From: Hymenobacter armeniacus | Lineage (GTDB): Bacteria > Bacteroidota > Bacteroidia > Cytophagales > Hymenobacteraceae | DNA length: 64,000 nt | Direction of reading: 5' to 3' | NCBI RefSeq assembly: GCF_014699055.1 | Contig: NZ_JACXAC010000005.1 | Coordinates: forward strand, 310,001-374,000 | Shown here: positions 17,022 through 25,329 of the stretch, piece after piece | Numbering within the stretch: the stretch's first letter is position 1 | Layout of the letters: every line of letters begins with the position of its first letter | The notes under the pieces: generated by a model | Told to the model about the DNA's origin: nothing | What the model saw: only the letters and a program-made list of their open reading frames with translations | Databases searched by the model: none | Program-made: the position numbers and the translations under genes

Positions 17022-17766
17022 TGCGTTGCGGACCCGTCAGCAGCACGGCTGCAAGGCGCTGGCCGTGCTGCTCGACCCCGATAACTTAGACGAAAACAGC
17101 CTGTTGCACCTGCTACGCTTGAGCGCGGTGCACCCGGTCGATTACTTTTTCGTTGGGGGCAGTCTGGTGCTGAGCGAGCACCAGGCTGCCCTCATTGCGT
17201 TGATTAAGCAGCACTCCACCGTGCCGGTGCTGCTCTTTCCCAGCCACAGCCTGCACCTCGACGGCCCCGCCGATGGCGTGCTGCTGCTCTCGCTGATTTC
17301 GGGCCGCAACCCCGATTTTCTCATTGGCCAGCACGTGGTGGCCGCGCCGCGCCTGCGGGCCAGCGGCCTGCAACTGCTACCCACCGGCTACATGCTGGTC
17401 GACTCGGGCCGGCAAACCACGGCCTCGTACATGAGCGGCACCACGCCGCTGCCGCACGACAAGCCCGGCATTGCGGCCTGCACGGCCTTGGCCGGCGAGC
17501 AGCTGGGCCTGAAGCTGATGTACCTCGACGGGGGCAGCGGCGCCCAGCACCCCGTCTCGGCCGCCATGATTGCGGCCGTGCGCGAAGCCGTGAGCACGCC
17601 CATCATCGTGGGCGGCGGGCTGAACACGGGCGAGAAAGTGTACGCCGCGCTGGCCGCCGGGGCCGACGTGGTGGTGGTGGGCAACCACATCGAAGCCAAC
17701 CCCGATTTTTTGGGCGAAGTGGCCGGCGTAGTGGCTTCTTTCAACCGCGTGGTGGCCACGGCCTAG
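16993..17766 (+). CDS. Geranylgeranylglyceryl / heptaprenylglyceryl phosphate synthase, group II
   Basis: 257-residue TIM-barrel prenyltransferase that joins glycerol-1-phosphate to a long polyprenyl diphosphate, the first step of archaeal-type ether lipids. Bacteroidota encode group II enzymes whose physiological lipid is not settled. Visible motifs are ALAVLLDPDNL at the N-terminus, FFVGGSLVLS, TGYMLVDSG, LMYLDGGSGAQHPVS, and the phosphate-binding PIIVGGGLNTGEK / GADVVVVGNHIE loops. The ATG lies 29 bp inside the preceding gene, so translation is probably coupled. It converges with the ECF sigma factor gene across 27 bp. Confidence 0.9.
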   Translation: MRPPTPSLYDALRTRQQHGCKALAVLLDPDNLDENSLLHLLRLSAVHPVDYFFVGGSLVLSEHQAALIALIKQHSTVPVLLFPSHSLHLDGPADGVLLLSLISGRNPDFLIGQHVVAAPRLRASGLQLLPTGYMLVDSGRQTTASYMSGTTPLPHDKPGIAACTALAGEQLGLKLMYLDGGSGAQHPVSAAMIAAVREAVSTPIIVGGGLNTGEKVYAALAAGADVVVVGNHIEANPDFLGEVAGVVASFNRVVATA

Positions 17767-17793
17767 CCCGCATCCGAGAAAGCCAACCCCTAT

Positions 17794-18366
17794 CTAACGC
17801 CGGTAATGAGCACTGCGGGCCAACACCGTGAGCGCCACCAGCGCAGCGCGGGCGCGCGTTTTCACGGTGGCCACCGGAATGCCCAGCTGCTGAGCGGCTT
17901 CCGCTTGGGTGCAGCCGCCAAAATACAGCAAATCAATCACCTCGCGCTGGCGGGGCTTGAGCTCCAGCGTGAGCTCCCGCAAACCAATGTGCTCGGGGTT
18001 GAAGGTAGCCGTGGCCTCCACTTGGCAGACAGCGCTGGCCTCCAAGGGCCGGTTGCGGTTGTTAAACCGATGGCGGGGATTGCGGAGGGAGTCGATGGCG
18101 TGATTGCAGCACACGCGCACCATCCAGGTAAAAAAGCGTCCTCGCTCCGGCTGGTAGCTGGCAATGCCCTGCCAAATTTTGAGCATTCCCTCTTGCAGAA
18201 TGTCCTGGGCTAGGGCTTCGTCGCGCACCAGCCGCACCACCACCGTGAGCAGCTGCTTGCCGTAGGCCCGTTGCACGCAGGCCAGCGCCTGCTCGTCGCG
18301 GGCCTGCAGGCGGCGCACCAACTCGGTTTCGTTCAGCAACGCAAGCGGTGCCACTGGGGTAGCCAT
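17794..18366 (-). CDS. ECF-type RNA polymerase sigma factor
   Basis: 190 residues with sigma region 2 at about 15-85 (DEALAQDILQEGMLKIWQGIASYQPERGRFFTWMVRVCCNHAIDSLR) and region 4 at about 125-180 (LELKPRQREVIDLLYFGGCTQAEAAQQLGIPVATVKTRARAAL). No anti-sigma gene is next to it on either side. The start ATG 18366 is the first in frame with the normal family length. Target promoters cannot be deduced here. Confidence 0.88.
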   Translation of the reverse strand: MATPVAPLALLNETELVRRLQARDEQALACVQRAYGKQLLTVVVRLVRDEALAQDILQEGMLKIWQGIASYQPERGRFFTWMVRVCCNHAIDSLRNPRHRFNNRNRPLEASAVCQVEATATFNPEHIGLRELTLELKPRQREVIDLLYFGGCTQAEAAQQLGIPVATVKTRARAALVALTVLARSAHYRR

Positions 18367-18667
18367 TCAGAAATAGTAGAGAAAGCAATAGGCGAAAGGA
18401 AGGGGGCCACGGCACCGCAACTCAGTACGCGCACGGCCACTCCGGGGTTAGGCCACAGCGGCTATGTGCTGAGCGTTATCATCTGAAATTCAGTAATATA
18501 AGTGCAAAATTGTAAATATTTTGGCTTTGAGCAGGAATTCCTGCGCAACGGGCCCGGTCATTTGAGCGACGCAGGCAATACGCGAGAGGCCGCACTTGTT
18601 GTGTAACTTTCGAATGCCCGGGCTTACGCCTTTTTCTTATTGTATTGGCTTGCCCGCTTTTATGCTC
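18367..18667. other. Divergent intergenic region with AT-rich patch and palindromes
   Basis: A 301-bp stretch between the divergent sigma factor and GAF genes without an ORF I can support. It has an AT-rich patch (18481-18530) and two short perfect palindromes, CTGAAATTCAG (18483-18493) and GCAGGAATTCCTGC (18531-18544). A TAACTTTC box near 18604 could be the -7 element of the GAF gene. Both directions need a promoter here. Confidence 0.45.
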
Positions 18668-19369
18668 ATGTCCGCTCCATCTTCTTTGGTGCCTCCCTAC
18701 GAGGCCGAGCGCCTGCAGTCCCTGCGTCATTACAACTTTCTGTCGACGCCGCCCGATGACGTTTTTTACGCGCTGGTAGCACTGGCTGCGCAGGTATTTG
18801 GCCAGCCTACCTCTTTCGTGGCCCTCGTCGATGCCAACGAAGTGCTTTTTCCGGTGCGCCACGGCGCGGATTGCATGCCGTCGGTGCCTCGCGACCAAGC
18901 ATTGTGCTCGTCGGCCATCCTGGCGCCGGGGGCGGTGGCCTACAAAAACCTGGCCGCCACGGCTCTAACCGGGGCCGATGCGCCCGCCATTGGAGCGGCT
19001 GTAGCTCGGGGTAATGGGTTTTACGCCGCGGCGCCCCTGCGCATGCCCGACGGCTACCACATTGGCGTGCTGTGCCTAATGGGCCCGCAGCCGCGCACTT
19101 TCAGCCAAACCGAGGCCGAAGCCCTCGAAGCCCTGGCCAACGTGTTCGGCGTGGCGCTGAGCGTGCGACATCTTTGCCTCGAAACGCCGGAATTAGGACC
19201 CGAGGAATGGGCCGTGATTTGCGGCCGTCTTCGCACGGGCGTGGCGGCGCTCAGCCGCCACGTCCTGGAACTGCTGCCGCCCCATGGAGCAGCAGTGCCC
19301 ACACCGGCCGCCGTGCTCGAGCTTCTGCAACAGGGCTTGCAGACGCTGCACTTGGGGCTGCAAGAGTAA
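18668..19369 (+). CDS. GAF-domain sensory protein
   Basis: 233 residues. A GAF-type domain covers about 10-165, running from YEAERLQSLRHYNFLSTPPDDVFYALVALAAQVF to the typical IGVLCLMGPQPRTFSQTEAEALEALANVF. The C-terminus is a helical tail without catalytic or output domain. ATG 18668 (MSAPSS) is favoured because the second GAF protein at 39767 begins the same way (MSATPAPLLP). The two are diverged paralogs with the same architecture. The stop codon TAA abuts the TAA of the converging gene with no intergenic base. Confidence 0.8.
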   Translation: MSAPSSLVPPYEAERLQSLRHYNFLSTPPDDVFYALVALAAQVFGQPTSFVALVDANEVLFPVRHGADCMPSVPRDQALCSSAILAPGAVAYKNLAATALTGADAPAIGAAVARGNGFYAAAPLRMPDGYHIGVLCLMGPQPRTFSQTEAEALEALANVFGVALSVRHLCLETPELGPEEWAVICGRLRTGVAALSRHVLELLPPHGAAVPTPAAVLELLQQGLQTLHLGLQE

Positions 19370-19846
19370 TTATTTGGGTTTTTGGGGCTTGCCGCCGTCG
19401 TTTTGGCCCGATGACGCCGGACAAACGGCAGGGCAAATTTTCGCGTTGCCTTCCAGCTGGGTTTTCAGGTGGGCAAGGGCCGCCGGGGGCAGGCCGCAGC
19501 AGGGCAGGCGGATGCGGCGCTCATCCACGTAGAAAAGCAGCGCGGTGGGAACGCCACGCTCCACCTGCCACGAGCGTATTTCCTCGGCCAGGAGCAAGAA
19601 CGTTTTGCGAGGCAGCCGGTAGGGGTAGCAAATGGCCAACAGCCCATTGGAAACGCTGATTCGAACGGCAAGGCGCAGCGTCAGCCCGGCCACCGTTACG
19701 ATGGAGAGCCCGCCCAGCCCAGCGGCTCCCGGCACGGCGCGGAGCCAGGGAAAGCAGCCCAGCAGCGCGCCCAGCGCCCCGAGCCAGCCCAGGTTGAGAA
19801 GGCCCAGCCGTAGCCAGGAGCTTTGTATTTGCGCGGGAATAGGCAC
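19370..19846 (-). CDS. Small membrane protein at the end of the potassium operon
   Basis: 158 residues with two predicted helices (GLLNLGWLGALGALLGCFPWLRAV and LGGLSIVTVAGLTLRLAV) and a soluble C-terminal half rich in Cys and Pro (LPCCGLPPAALA, AKICPAVCPAS). No family was recognised. It starts with GTG at 19846, the base directly next to the TAA stop of the porin gene, so it is almost certainly translated from the same mRNA. A role in potassium uptake or porin function is guilt by association only. Confidence 0.6.
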   Translation of the reverse strand: MPIPAQIQSSWLRLGLLNLGWLGALGALLGCFPWLRAVPGAAGLGGLSIVTVAGLTLRLAVRISVSNGLLAICYPYRLPRKTFLLLAEEIRSWQVERGVPTALLFYVDERRIRLPCCGLPPAALAHLKTQLEGNAKICPAVCPASSGQNDGGKPQKPK

Positions 19847-21250
19847 TTACAGGCGCACGTTGAGCGAGAAAATGGCGCGGTTCTCATACGTGCGCAGGTC
19901 GGGCTGCCAGCCGGCGGGCAGGGGCTGGTCGGCGTAGCCCGACGGCGAGGTGGTGCCGCCGGGCCCGGCGAAGTAGGGCACGTTAGCGGAGCGGTGCAAG
20001 TACTCCGCGCGAAACGTGACAAAGTCCGAAGGCATAAAATCGAGCGTAAGGGTGGCCTCTTTGGCCGTGAGCCGGCTTGCGTCGGCGTCCGTGAAGCCCA
20101 CCGCCGACGGGCTGAAGCTGAGGTAGCGCGAAGGGTTCTTCACGAAACCCACGCGGGTGGTGAAGGCCAGGGTGTTTTGGGCAAACCACAGCCGGTGCGC
20201 CAGCGAGGAGCCGAGCATGAAATTGTCGCGGGCCCGCAGCCCGTCGCCGCTCTGGAAGCCGTAGTGGTTGTTCAGGCTGAAAGCGGCCTGCGTGATGCCC
20301 CGCAAGGAGCCGGTGCGGGGCTTGTGGTAGTAGCGGGCCACCACGGAATGGTCGTGGTGGAAGCGCACCACGTTGGGGTAGGCCCGGGCGCCAATGGCGG
20401 CGGAATCGGGCGCGGGCCGCGAGTCGTTGCCGTAGTAGAAATTGGCTGCCACTTGCAGGTTCTCGCTGGGACGGAAGTAGGTGGACTGGCCCACCGCCGG
20501 CCGGCGGTTGAAGCTGTTGTAAGTCTGCCAGCCGTTCATCAGCCAAAGCTCGGTTTTGAGGCGGCGGCTGGGGTAAAACTGCACCCGGGCGCCCTGGAAG
20601 TAAAAGGGCGTGAAGTCGCACACCAGGCTGCGCTGGTAGCTCCAGTTTTCCTGCATCACATAGCTTTCCAGGCCGATGTAGCTCATGAAAATGCCCAGCT
20701 CCACGTTCAGCCCGTAGGCTTTGTTGAAATGATACCCGGCCGCGGCCTCGCGGATGAACTTAAGGTTGCCGGTGCCGGTGTTGCGGCCGCGCAGCACCGA
20801 GCCATCGGTTTCCTGCACCACGTGGAGCATCGAGCCGGTCTGGACCCAGAGCCGGCCGATGACGTTCTTATAAGTGGTTTCGATGCCCGCCGAGGCCAGG
20901 TTCAGGGAGAATTCCTGGGCCCGGCCGGTGGTGGCCGAAATGGTTTGGGTGTGGTCGAGGGGCCGGGCGAAATTGTAGTTGAAGTAGCTGTCGAGCAGCA
21001 CGGTGCCGGTCAGCACCGTCTCGCCCGCGGCGTCTTTGAACTGGAGCGGAAAATCGCGCTGGCGGTTCTGGCCATTTACCCACGTGAGGTCCAGGCCCGC
21101 AAAAGGCACTTTGGCCGTGCCAGAATCAGCGGCCGGAGCCGACTTCTGGGTCGTCGGTTCGGTCGATTGGGCGCCGGCCGGCAGGCTCAGGGCAAGCAGC
21201 AGGGCGACGGGCAGCCCGCTTTGCCACGGGCGCAGAAACAGAATGTTCAT
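19847..21250 (-). CDS. OmpL-like beta-barrel porin (porin-2 type)
   Basis: 467-residue exported outer-membrane protein with a signal peptide (LPVALLLALSLPAGAQ) and alternating amphipathic strands rich in Tyr/Phe/Gly (LLDSYFNYNFARPL, VQFYPSRRLKTELWLMNGWQTYNSFNRRP, RENFY-like turns). It ends in NVRL. The opening VPFAGLDLTWVNGQNRQRDFPLQF matches the putative beta-barrel porin-2 family, which in Bacteroidota often accompanies kdp or kup potassium genes. It lies 51 bp downstream of kup and is followed without a gap by the small membrane protein gene. It probably lets ions cross the outer membrane for Kup. Confidence 0.75.
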   Translation of the reverse strand: MNILFLRPWQSGLPVALLLALSLPAGAQSTEPTTQKSAPAADSGTAKVPFAGLDLTWVNGQNRQRDFPLQFKDAAGETVLTGTVLLDSYFNYNFARPLDHTQTISATTGRAQEFSLNLASAGIETTYKNVIGRLWVQTGSMLHVVQETDGSVLRGRNTGTGNLKFIREAAAGYHFNKAYGLNVELGIFMSYIGLESYVMQENWSYQRSLVCDFTPFYFQGARVQFYPSRRLKTELWLMNGWQTYNSFNRRPAVGQSTYFRPSENLQVAANFYYGNDSRPAPDSAAIGARAYPNVVRFHHDHSVVARYYHKPRTGSLRGITQAAFSLNNHYGFQSGDGLRARDNFMLGSSLAHRLWFAQNTLAFTTRVGFVKNPSRYLSFSPSAVGFTDADASRLTAKEATLTLDFMPSDFVTFRAEYLHRSANVPYFAGPGGTTSPSGYADQPLPAGWQPDLRTYENRAIFSLNVRL

Positions 21251-21301
21251 GAAAAAAGTGGGGTGGGTGAGCCTGCAGCAGGAACCGGTGAACCCGGTGG
21301 G

Positions 21302-23335
21302 CTACACTTTGAATACCAAGTGCTCGGCGGCCAGGGCGCTGGCCGGCACGGGGTCGGCGGCGCTTTCGGCGGGCACGCGCCGCAGCTCCAGCTGGCGGTA
21401 GGGCTGAATGGTCAGGGGCACGTTTTCGACCACCACGTCGCTGGTGTCGAGGCCGAAAGCTTGCTGGTCGCTGATGGCGAGCTTGTTGAAGAAGAAGTAG
21501 CCGTTGAGCACGAAGCGCTCGAAGAAGGACAGCTGGTTGTCGTAGCTGAGGATTTTATCGAGCACCACGAAGCGGAAATCGCCGGGCAAATGGTGCTTTT
21601 GCAAAGTGGCGTAGCGCGAGGTGATGTCGATTTCGCCCTGGGCGCCCATGTCTTCCAGCACCCGGCGAAACAGCAGGTTGATGCGCGGCTGCACGCGGAA
21701 GCCCAGCCGGAAATTGATTTTGTAGGCCACGTCGGGCACCAGCGTTTCGAGGGTGTAGTGCATGCCGAAGGGCTCGTTGAGCAGCGAGATGTTCAGAAAC
21801 CAGTACCGGTCGGCGCGCTTGGGTTTTTTGCGCAGGATGGAGTAGAGGATGCGCGACTCAATCTGCCGGGCATTTTTGCTGCGCGTGAGGTACACCAGGT
21901 TGGAGGCGTACTTGCTCACGGTGGCGTCTTGGCTGAGCTCCTGCAGAATGGGCAGGTGCTCGGCCCACTCGGTCATGTCGAGGTAGCGGTTCTTGATTTG
22001 GCGGCCCTTGTAGCCCACCCACATGCCCAGAATCAGGGCCCACTCGAAGACGAGGATGCCGAGCCGGTTGAGGAGCTTGGTGATGTTGGCGATGAGGAAC
22101 GACAGCTCCACCGTCAGAAACACCAGCATGATGAGGCCCACCACCGGCAGGGCCCAGTGCCGCACGCCGCGCAGGTACTGCGAGAGCAGCAGGCTCGTCA
22201 TGAGCATGGCCACCGTGATGCTGAAGCCGTAGGCCGCTTCCATGTTGCTGCTGGTCTGGAACCAGAGCTGCACGGCCACGCAGCCGGCCCACAGCATCCA
22301 GTTGATGCTGGGCACGTAAATCTGGCCGCGCTGGTCCGTCGGAAACAGGATGCGCACCTTGGGCCAGAAATTCAAACTCACCGCCTCCGAAATCAGCGTG
22401 TAGGAGCCCGAGATGAGGGCCTGCGAGGCAATGATGGTGGCCGCCGTGGCCAGCAGGATGAGCGGCAGCAGCGCCCACTGCGGCGCAATGAGGAAGAACG
22501 GGTTTTGGTCGCCATCCAGGGCCTTGCCCGCAAACTGCATGGCCCACGCCGCCTGGCCGAAGTAATTCAGCACCAGGGCCGTCTTGACGAATAGCCACGA
22601 CACCCGAATGTTCTGGCGGCCGCAGTGGCCCAGGTCCGAATACAGCGCCTCGGCCCCGGTGGTGCACAGAAACACGGCCCCGAGCAGCCAGAAACCCTTG
22701 GGGTACACGGTCAGCAGCTCGATGGCGTACAGGGGGTTCAGGGCCCGGAGCACCTCCGGATGGTGCAGCACCTGCACAAAGCCCAGCGTGCCAATGGTGC
22801 TGAACCACAGCAGCATGATGGGCCCAAACGAGGCCCCCACCACCTTGGTGCCGAACTGCTGAAAGCCGAACAGCAGCGTGATGATGGCCAGCACAATCAC
22901 AATGATGGTGCTTTGCGTGAGGCCCGGGTCGAGGATTTTCAGGCCTTCGATGGCCGACGACACCGAGATGGGCGGCGTGATGATGCCGTCGGCCAGCAGC
23001 GTGCCCGCCCCGATGATGGCCGGCCACAGCAGCCACTTGCCGCGGCGGCGCACCAGCGAATACAGCGAGAAAATGCCGCCCTCGCCGTGGTTGTCGGCTT
23101 CGAGGGTGAGCAAAATGTACTTAACGCTGGTTTGCAGCGTCAGCGTCCAGAACACGGCCGACACGCCGCCGTAAACCAGCAGCTCGCTGATGGGCCGGTC
23201 GCCGAGGATGGATTTGAACACGTAGAGCGGCGAGGTACCGATGTCGCCGAAAATGATGCCGAGGGTGACCAGCAGCCCGGCCGCCGTGACGCGGCGGGCG
23301 TGAATGCTGGAAGTGGAAAGTGCGGGAGAAGCCAT
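21302..23335 (-). CDS. kup: Kup-type potassium transporter
   Basis: 677-residue K+ importer (proton-coupled) of the Kup/HAK family in the inner membrane. The N-terminal signature VTLGIIFGDIGTSPLYVFKSIL and TLEADNHGEGGIFSLYSLVRR are diagnostic, followed by about twelve membrane helices to around residue 440 and a cytoplasmic C-terminal region. It starts 24 bp after the sensor kinase gene, so kinase, transporter and porin form one transcription unit. Regulation is probably by the NtrC-type response regulator encoded just upstream. Confidence 0.93.
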   Translation of the reverse strand: MASPALSTSSIHARRVTAAGLLVTLGIIFGDIGTSPLYVFKSILGDRPISELLVYGGVSAVFWTLTLQTSVKYILLTLEADNHGEGGIFSLYSLVRRRGKWLLWPAIIGAGTLLADGIITPPISVSSAIEGLKILDPGLTQSTIIVIVLAIITLLFGFQQFGTKVVGASFGPIMLLWFSTIGTLGFVQVLHHPEVLRALNPLYAIELLTVYPKGFWLLGAVFLCTTGAEALYSDLGHCGRQNIRVSWLFVKTALVLNYFGQAAWAMQFAGKALDGDQNPFFLIAPQWALLPLILLATAATIIASQALISGSYTLISEAVSLNFWPKVRILFPTDQRGQIYVPSINWMLWAGCVAVQLWFQTSSNMEAAYGFSITVAMLMTSLLLSQYLRGVRHWALPVVGLIMLVFLTVELSFLIANITKLLNRLGILVFEWALILGMWVGYKGRQIKNRYLDMTEWAEHLPILQELSQDATVSKYASNLVYLTRSKNARQIESRILYSILRKKPKRADRYWFLNISLLNEPFGMHYTLETLVPDVAYKINFRLGFRVQPRINLLFRRVLEDMGAQGEIDITSRYATLQKHHLPGDFRFVVLDKILSYDNQLSFFERFVLNGYFFFNKLAISDQQAFGLDTSDVVVENVPLTIQPYRQLELRRVPAESAADPVPASALAAEHLVFKV

Positions 23336-23359
23336 GAAAATGAAGATGGTGGCGGGCCG

Positions 23360-25132
23360 TCAGGCCGCGCCGGTGGCAAGAGGCAACGTGAAAAAGAAGG
23401 TGCTGCCAGCGCCGGGCGCGCTACTCACGCCCAGCTGGCCGCCCTGGCTGGCGATGAAGTCGCGGGAGATGCTCAGCCCCAGGCCGCTGCCGTCGCGCGG
23501 GGCCGCGCCGCTGGCGTCGGGCATTTGCACAAAGCGCTGGAAGATGCGCTCCTGGTGCTCGGGGGCGATGCCGGGGCCGTGGTCCTGCACGCTCACCTGC
23601 ACGGCGCGCCCGTCGGGCGTGGGGGCTGCGCGCAGGTCAATGCGGCCACCTTCGGGCGAGTAGCGCACGGCGTTGGCCAGCAGGTTGAGCAGCACCCAGG
23701 CGGTTTTTTCCAGGTCGGCGCGCACCGGGGGCAGGTCGGCGGGCACGTGCACGTCGAGGGTTAGGCGCTTGGGGGCCAGCTGCAGCTGCAGCGGGGCGGT
23801 GGCGGCCGCCACCAGGTCGGCCGGGGCGGTGGGCTGCAGGTGCAGCGGCACGGCGCCCGATTCGAGCCGGGACACGTCGAGCAGGGTGCCCGTGAGCTTG
23901 AGCAGGCGCTGGCTTTCCTGCTTGAGGGCCAGCACCAGCTCCTGCTGCTCGGGCGAGAGGGGCCCCACGCGCTGGTCCTGCAGCAGCTTGAGGTGGAAAT
24001 TGATGGTGGAAAGCGGCGTCTTGAGCTCGTGCGAAACGGTGGCCAGAAAGTGGGACTTGGCTTGGTCGAGCCGCTTAAACTCCGACACGTTGTGCAGGGC
24101 CACGATGGTGCCCACAAACTCCACCTGGTCGCGCACCGGGTTGAAGGACACGGCCTGGTGCACCAGCAGGCGGTAGTGGCGCTCCTCGCCGCCCAGGGTG
24201 AGCGTGAGCGGCTGCGCCTCGGCCGGGCGGGCGCCCGAAGACGGCAGCAGCGGCAGCAGGGTGGCCATCACGGGGGCAAGAGCGGCCAGCCGCTCGGCGG
24301 ACTGGCCCACCACCCGCGCCTGGGGCAGGCCCAGCAGGGTGCAGGCCGGCGGGTTGGCCACCAGCACCACGCCGGCTTCGTTGAGCAGCAGCAGCGCCTC
24401 GTCGAGCGTTTCGACGATGCTGGCCACGCGGTGGCGCTCGGTCAGCACCTCCGCCAGGTTGGTGTTGCGAAACTCGTTGAGGTGTACCAGCAGGCGGTTG
24501 AAAGCTTCGGCCACCTGCCCAAACTCGTCGCGGCTTTCGACGGGAATGGTGGCCGCGAAATTGCCCTGCGCCGCGTGCTCGATGCTGGCCGAGAGCTTGC
24601 GCAGGCCGCCCACGGCCGCTTCGGGCACGCCCAGGGCTAGGCCCAGGGCCAGGAGCAGGTTGAGGGTGATGAACACCAGCAGGTAGCGCCCGGCCCAGAC
24701 GGCGGTGTGGTTGGCCTGTTCATTTTTGCGGGTGAGGGCCTGCATGTTGAGCTGCACCACGCCGTGGGTGAGGCGGCGCAGGCCGGCCAGGGCGGCGGGC
24801 CGGGCGGCCGCCGGCAGTGCCGCAAAGCGGGCCACGCCGGCCGTCAGGCTGTCGACCAGAAGCTGTTCGCCGGGCTCGGTCACGTTGGCGGCCTCGCGGC
24901 GGAGCTGCTCCCGGAAACGCGGCAAGCCCTGCGGCGCATTCGGGTCCGCTTCGGCGGCGTCCAGCGCCAGCAGCATGCCCTGGCCAAGCTGCACCGAATA
25001 GAAGTTGTCCTGCAGGATGGTGCGCGAGCTGCGGTCGAGGTGCTGCACGGTGTAGTGGGCGTAGGTGCCCATGGCCAGCAGCAGCGCCAGCACGGCCAGG
25101 AATCCGAGGGTGATTTTGGTTTTGATGTTCAT
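23360..25132 (-). CDS. Membrane sensor histidine kinase (HAMP-PAS) of the potassium module
   Basis: 590 residues. An N-terminal helix (ITLGFLAVLALLLAMGTYAHY), a periplasmic four-helix-type sensor of about 120 residues and a second helix (YLLVFITLNLLLALGLALGV) are followed by HAMP, a PAS-like domain (about 236-350), the HisKA box with H368 in SHELKTPL, and a HATPase_c domain with N/G boxes (LLNLLANAVRYSPEGG, QDHGPGIAPEHQERIF, GLGLSISRDF). ATG 25132 is chosen so that the first helix starts at the N-terminus. Its cognate regulator is probably the sigma-54 activator encoded upstream. The signal may be potassium limitation or turgor, which is inference. Confidence 0.88.
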   Translation of the reverse strand: MNIKTKITLGFLAVLALLLAMGTYAHYTVQHLDRSSRTILQDNFYSVQLGQGMLLALDAAEADPNAPQGLPRFREQLRREAANVTEPGEQLLVDSLTAGVARFAALPAAARPAALAGLRRLTHGVVQLNMQALTRKNEQANHTAVWAGRYLLVFITLNLLLALGLALGVPEAAVGGLRKLSASIEHAAQGNFAATIPVESRDEFGQVAEAFNRLLVHLNEFRNTNLAEVLTERHRVASIVETLDEALLLLNEAGVVLVANPPACTLLGLPQARVVGQSAERLAALAPVMATLLPLLPSSGARPAEAQPLTLTLGGEERHYRLLVHQAVSFNPVRDQVEFVGTIVALHNVSEFKRLDQAKSHFLATVSHELKTPLSTINFHLKLLQDQRVGPLSPEQQELVLALKQESQRLLKLTGTLLDVSRLESGAVPLHLQPTAPADLVAAATAPLQLQLAPKRLTLDVHVPADLPPVRADLEKTAWVLLNLLANAVRYSPEGGRIDLRAAPTPDGRAVQVSVQDHGPGIAPEHQERIFQRFVQMPDASGAAPRDGSGLGLSISRDFIASQGGQLGVSSAPGAGSTFFFTLPLATGAA

Positions 25133-25265
25133 GACCAGAAGATGAAAGGGACTTTGCCAACCACAAGCCAAGGTGCCAACCGTACTCGTATTGAGATGGC
25201 AATGTGCTGTCAGTCAGGTAACTATTTTGATGGGATTAAAGAATGCCAAGGTCCCGAAACGGAGG

Positions 25266-25309
25266 CACCCTATCATTTTGACACGGTGGGAGGTCAAAAC
25301 GATAGGGTG
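25266..25309. promoter_or_regulatory. 17-bp dyad between regulator and sensor kinase genes
   Basis: The arms CACCCTATCATTTTGAC (25266-25282) and GTCAAAACGATAGGGTG (25293-25309) match at 16 of 17 positions with a 10-nt spacer. There is no T-run after it on the minus strand, which makes a simple terminator less likely. It lies about 130-180 bp upstream of the kinase start, a distance typical of enhancer sites for NtrC-type activators. A TGGCAC box at 25173-25178 resembles a sigma-54 -24 element, but its -12 partner is off by one base, so that promoter is doubtful. Confidence 0.5.
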
Positions 25310-25329
25310 AAGGGCGCCCGCCGGCCCGG

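Noticed and set aside
25173..25178. Sigma-54 -24/-12 promoter before the kinase gene.
   Set aside because: Only the TGGCAC half is good; the GG to GC distance is 13 instead of 12 bases and the -12 GC is GT, so I record it as doubtful only.
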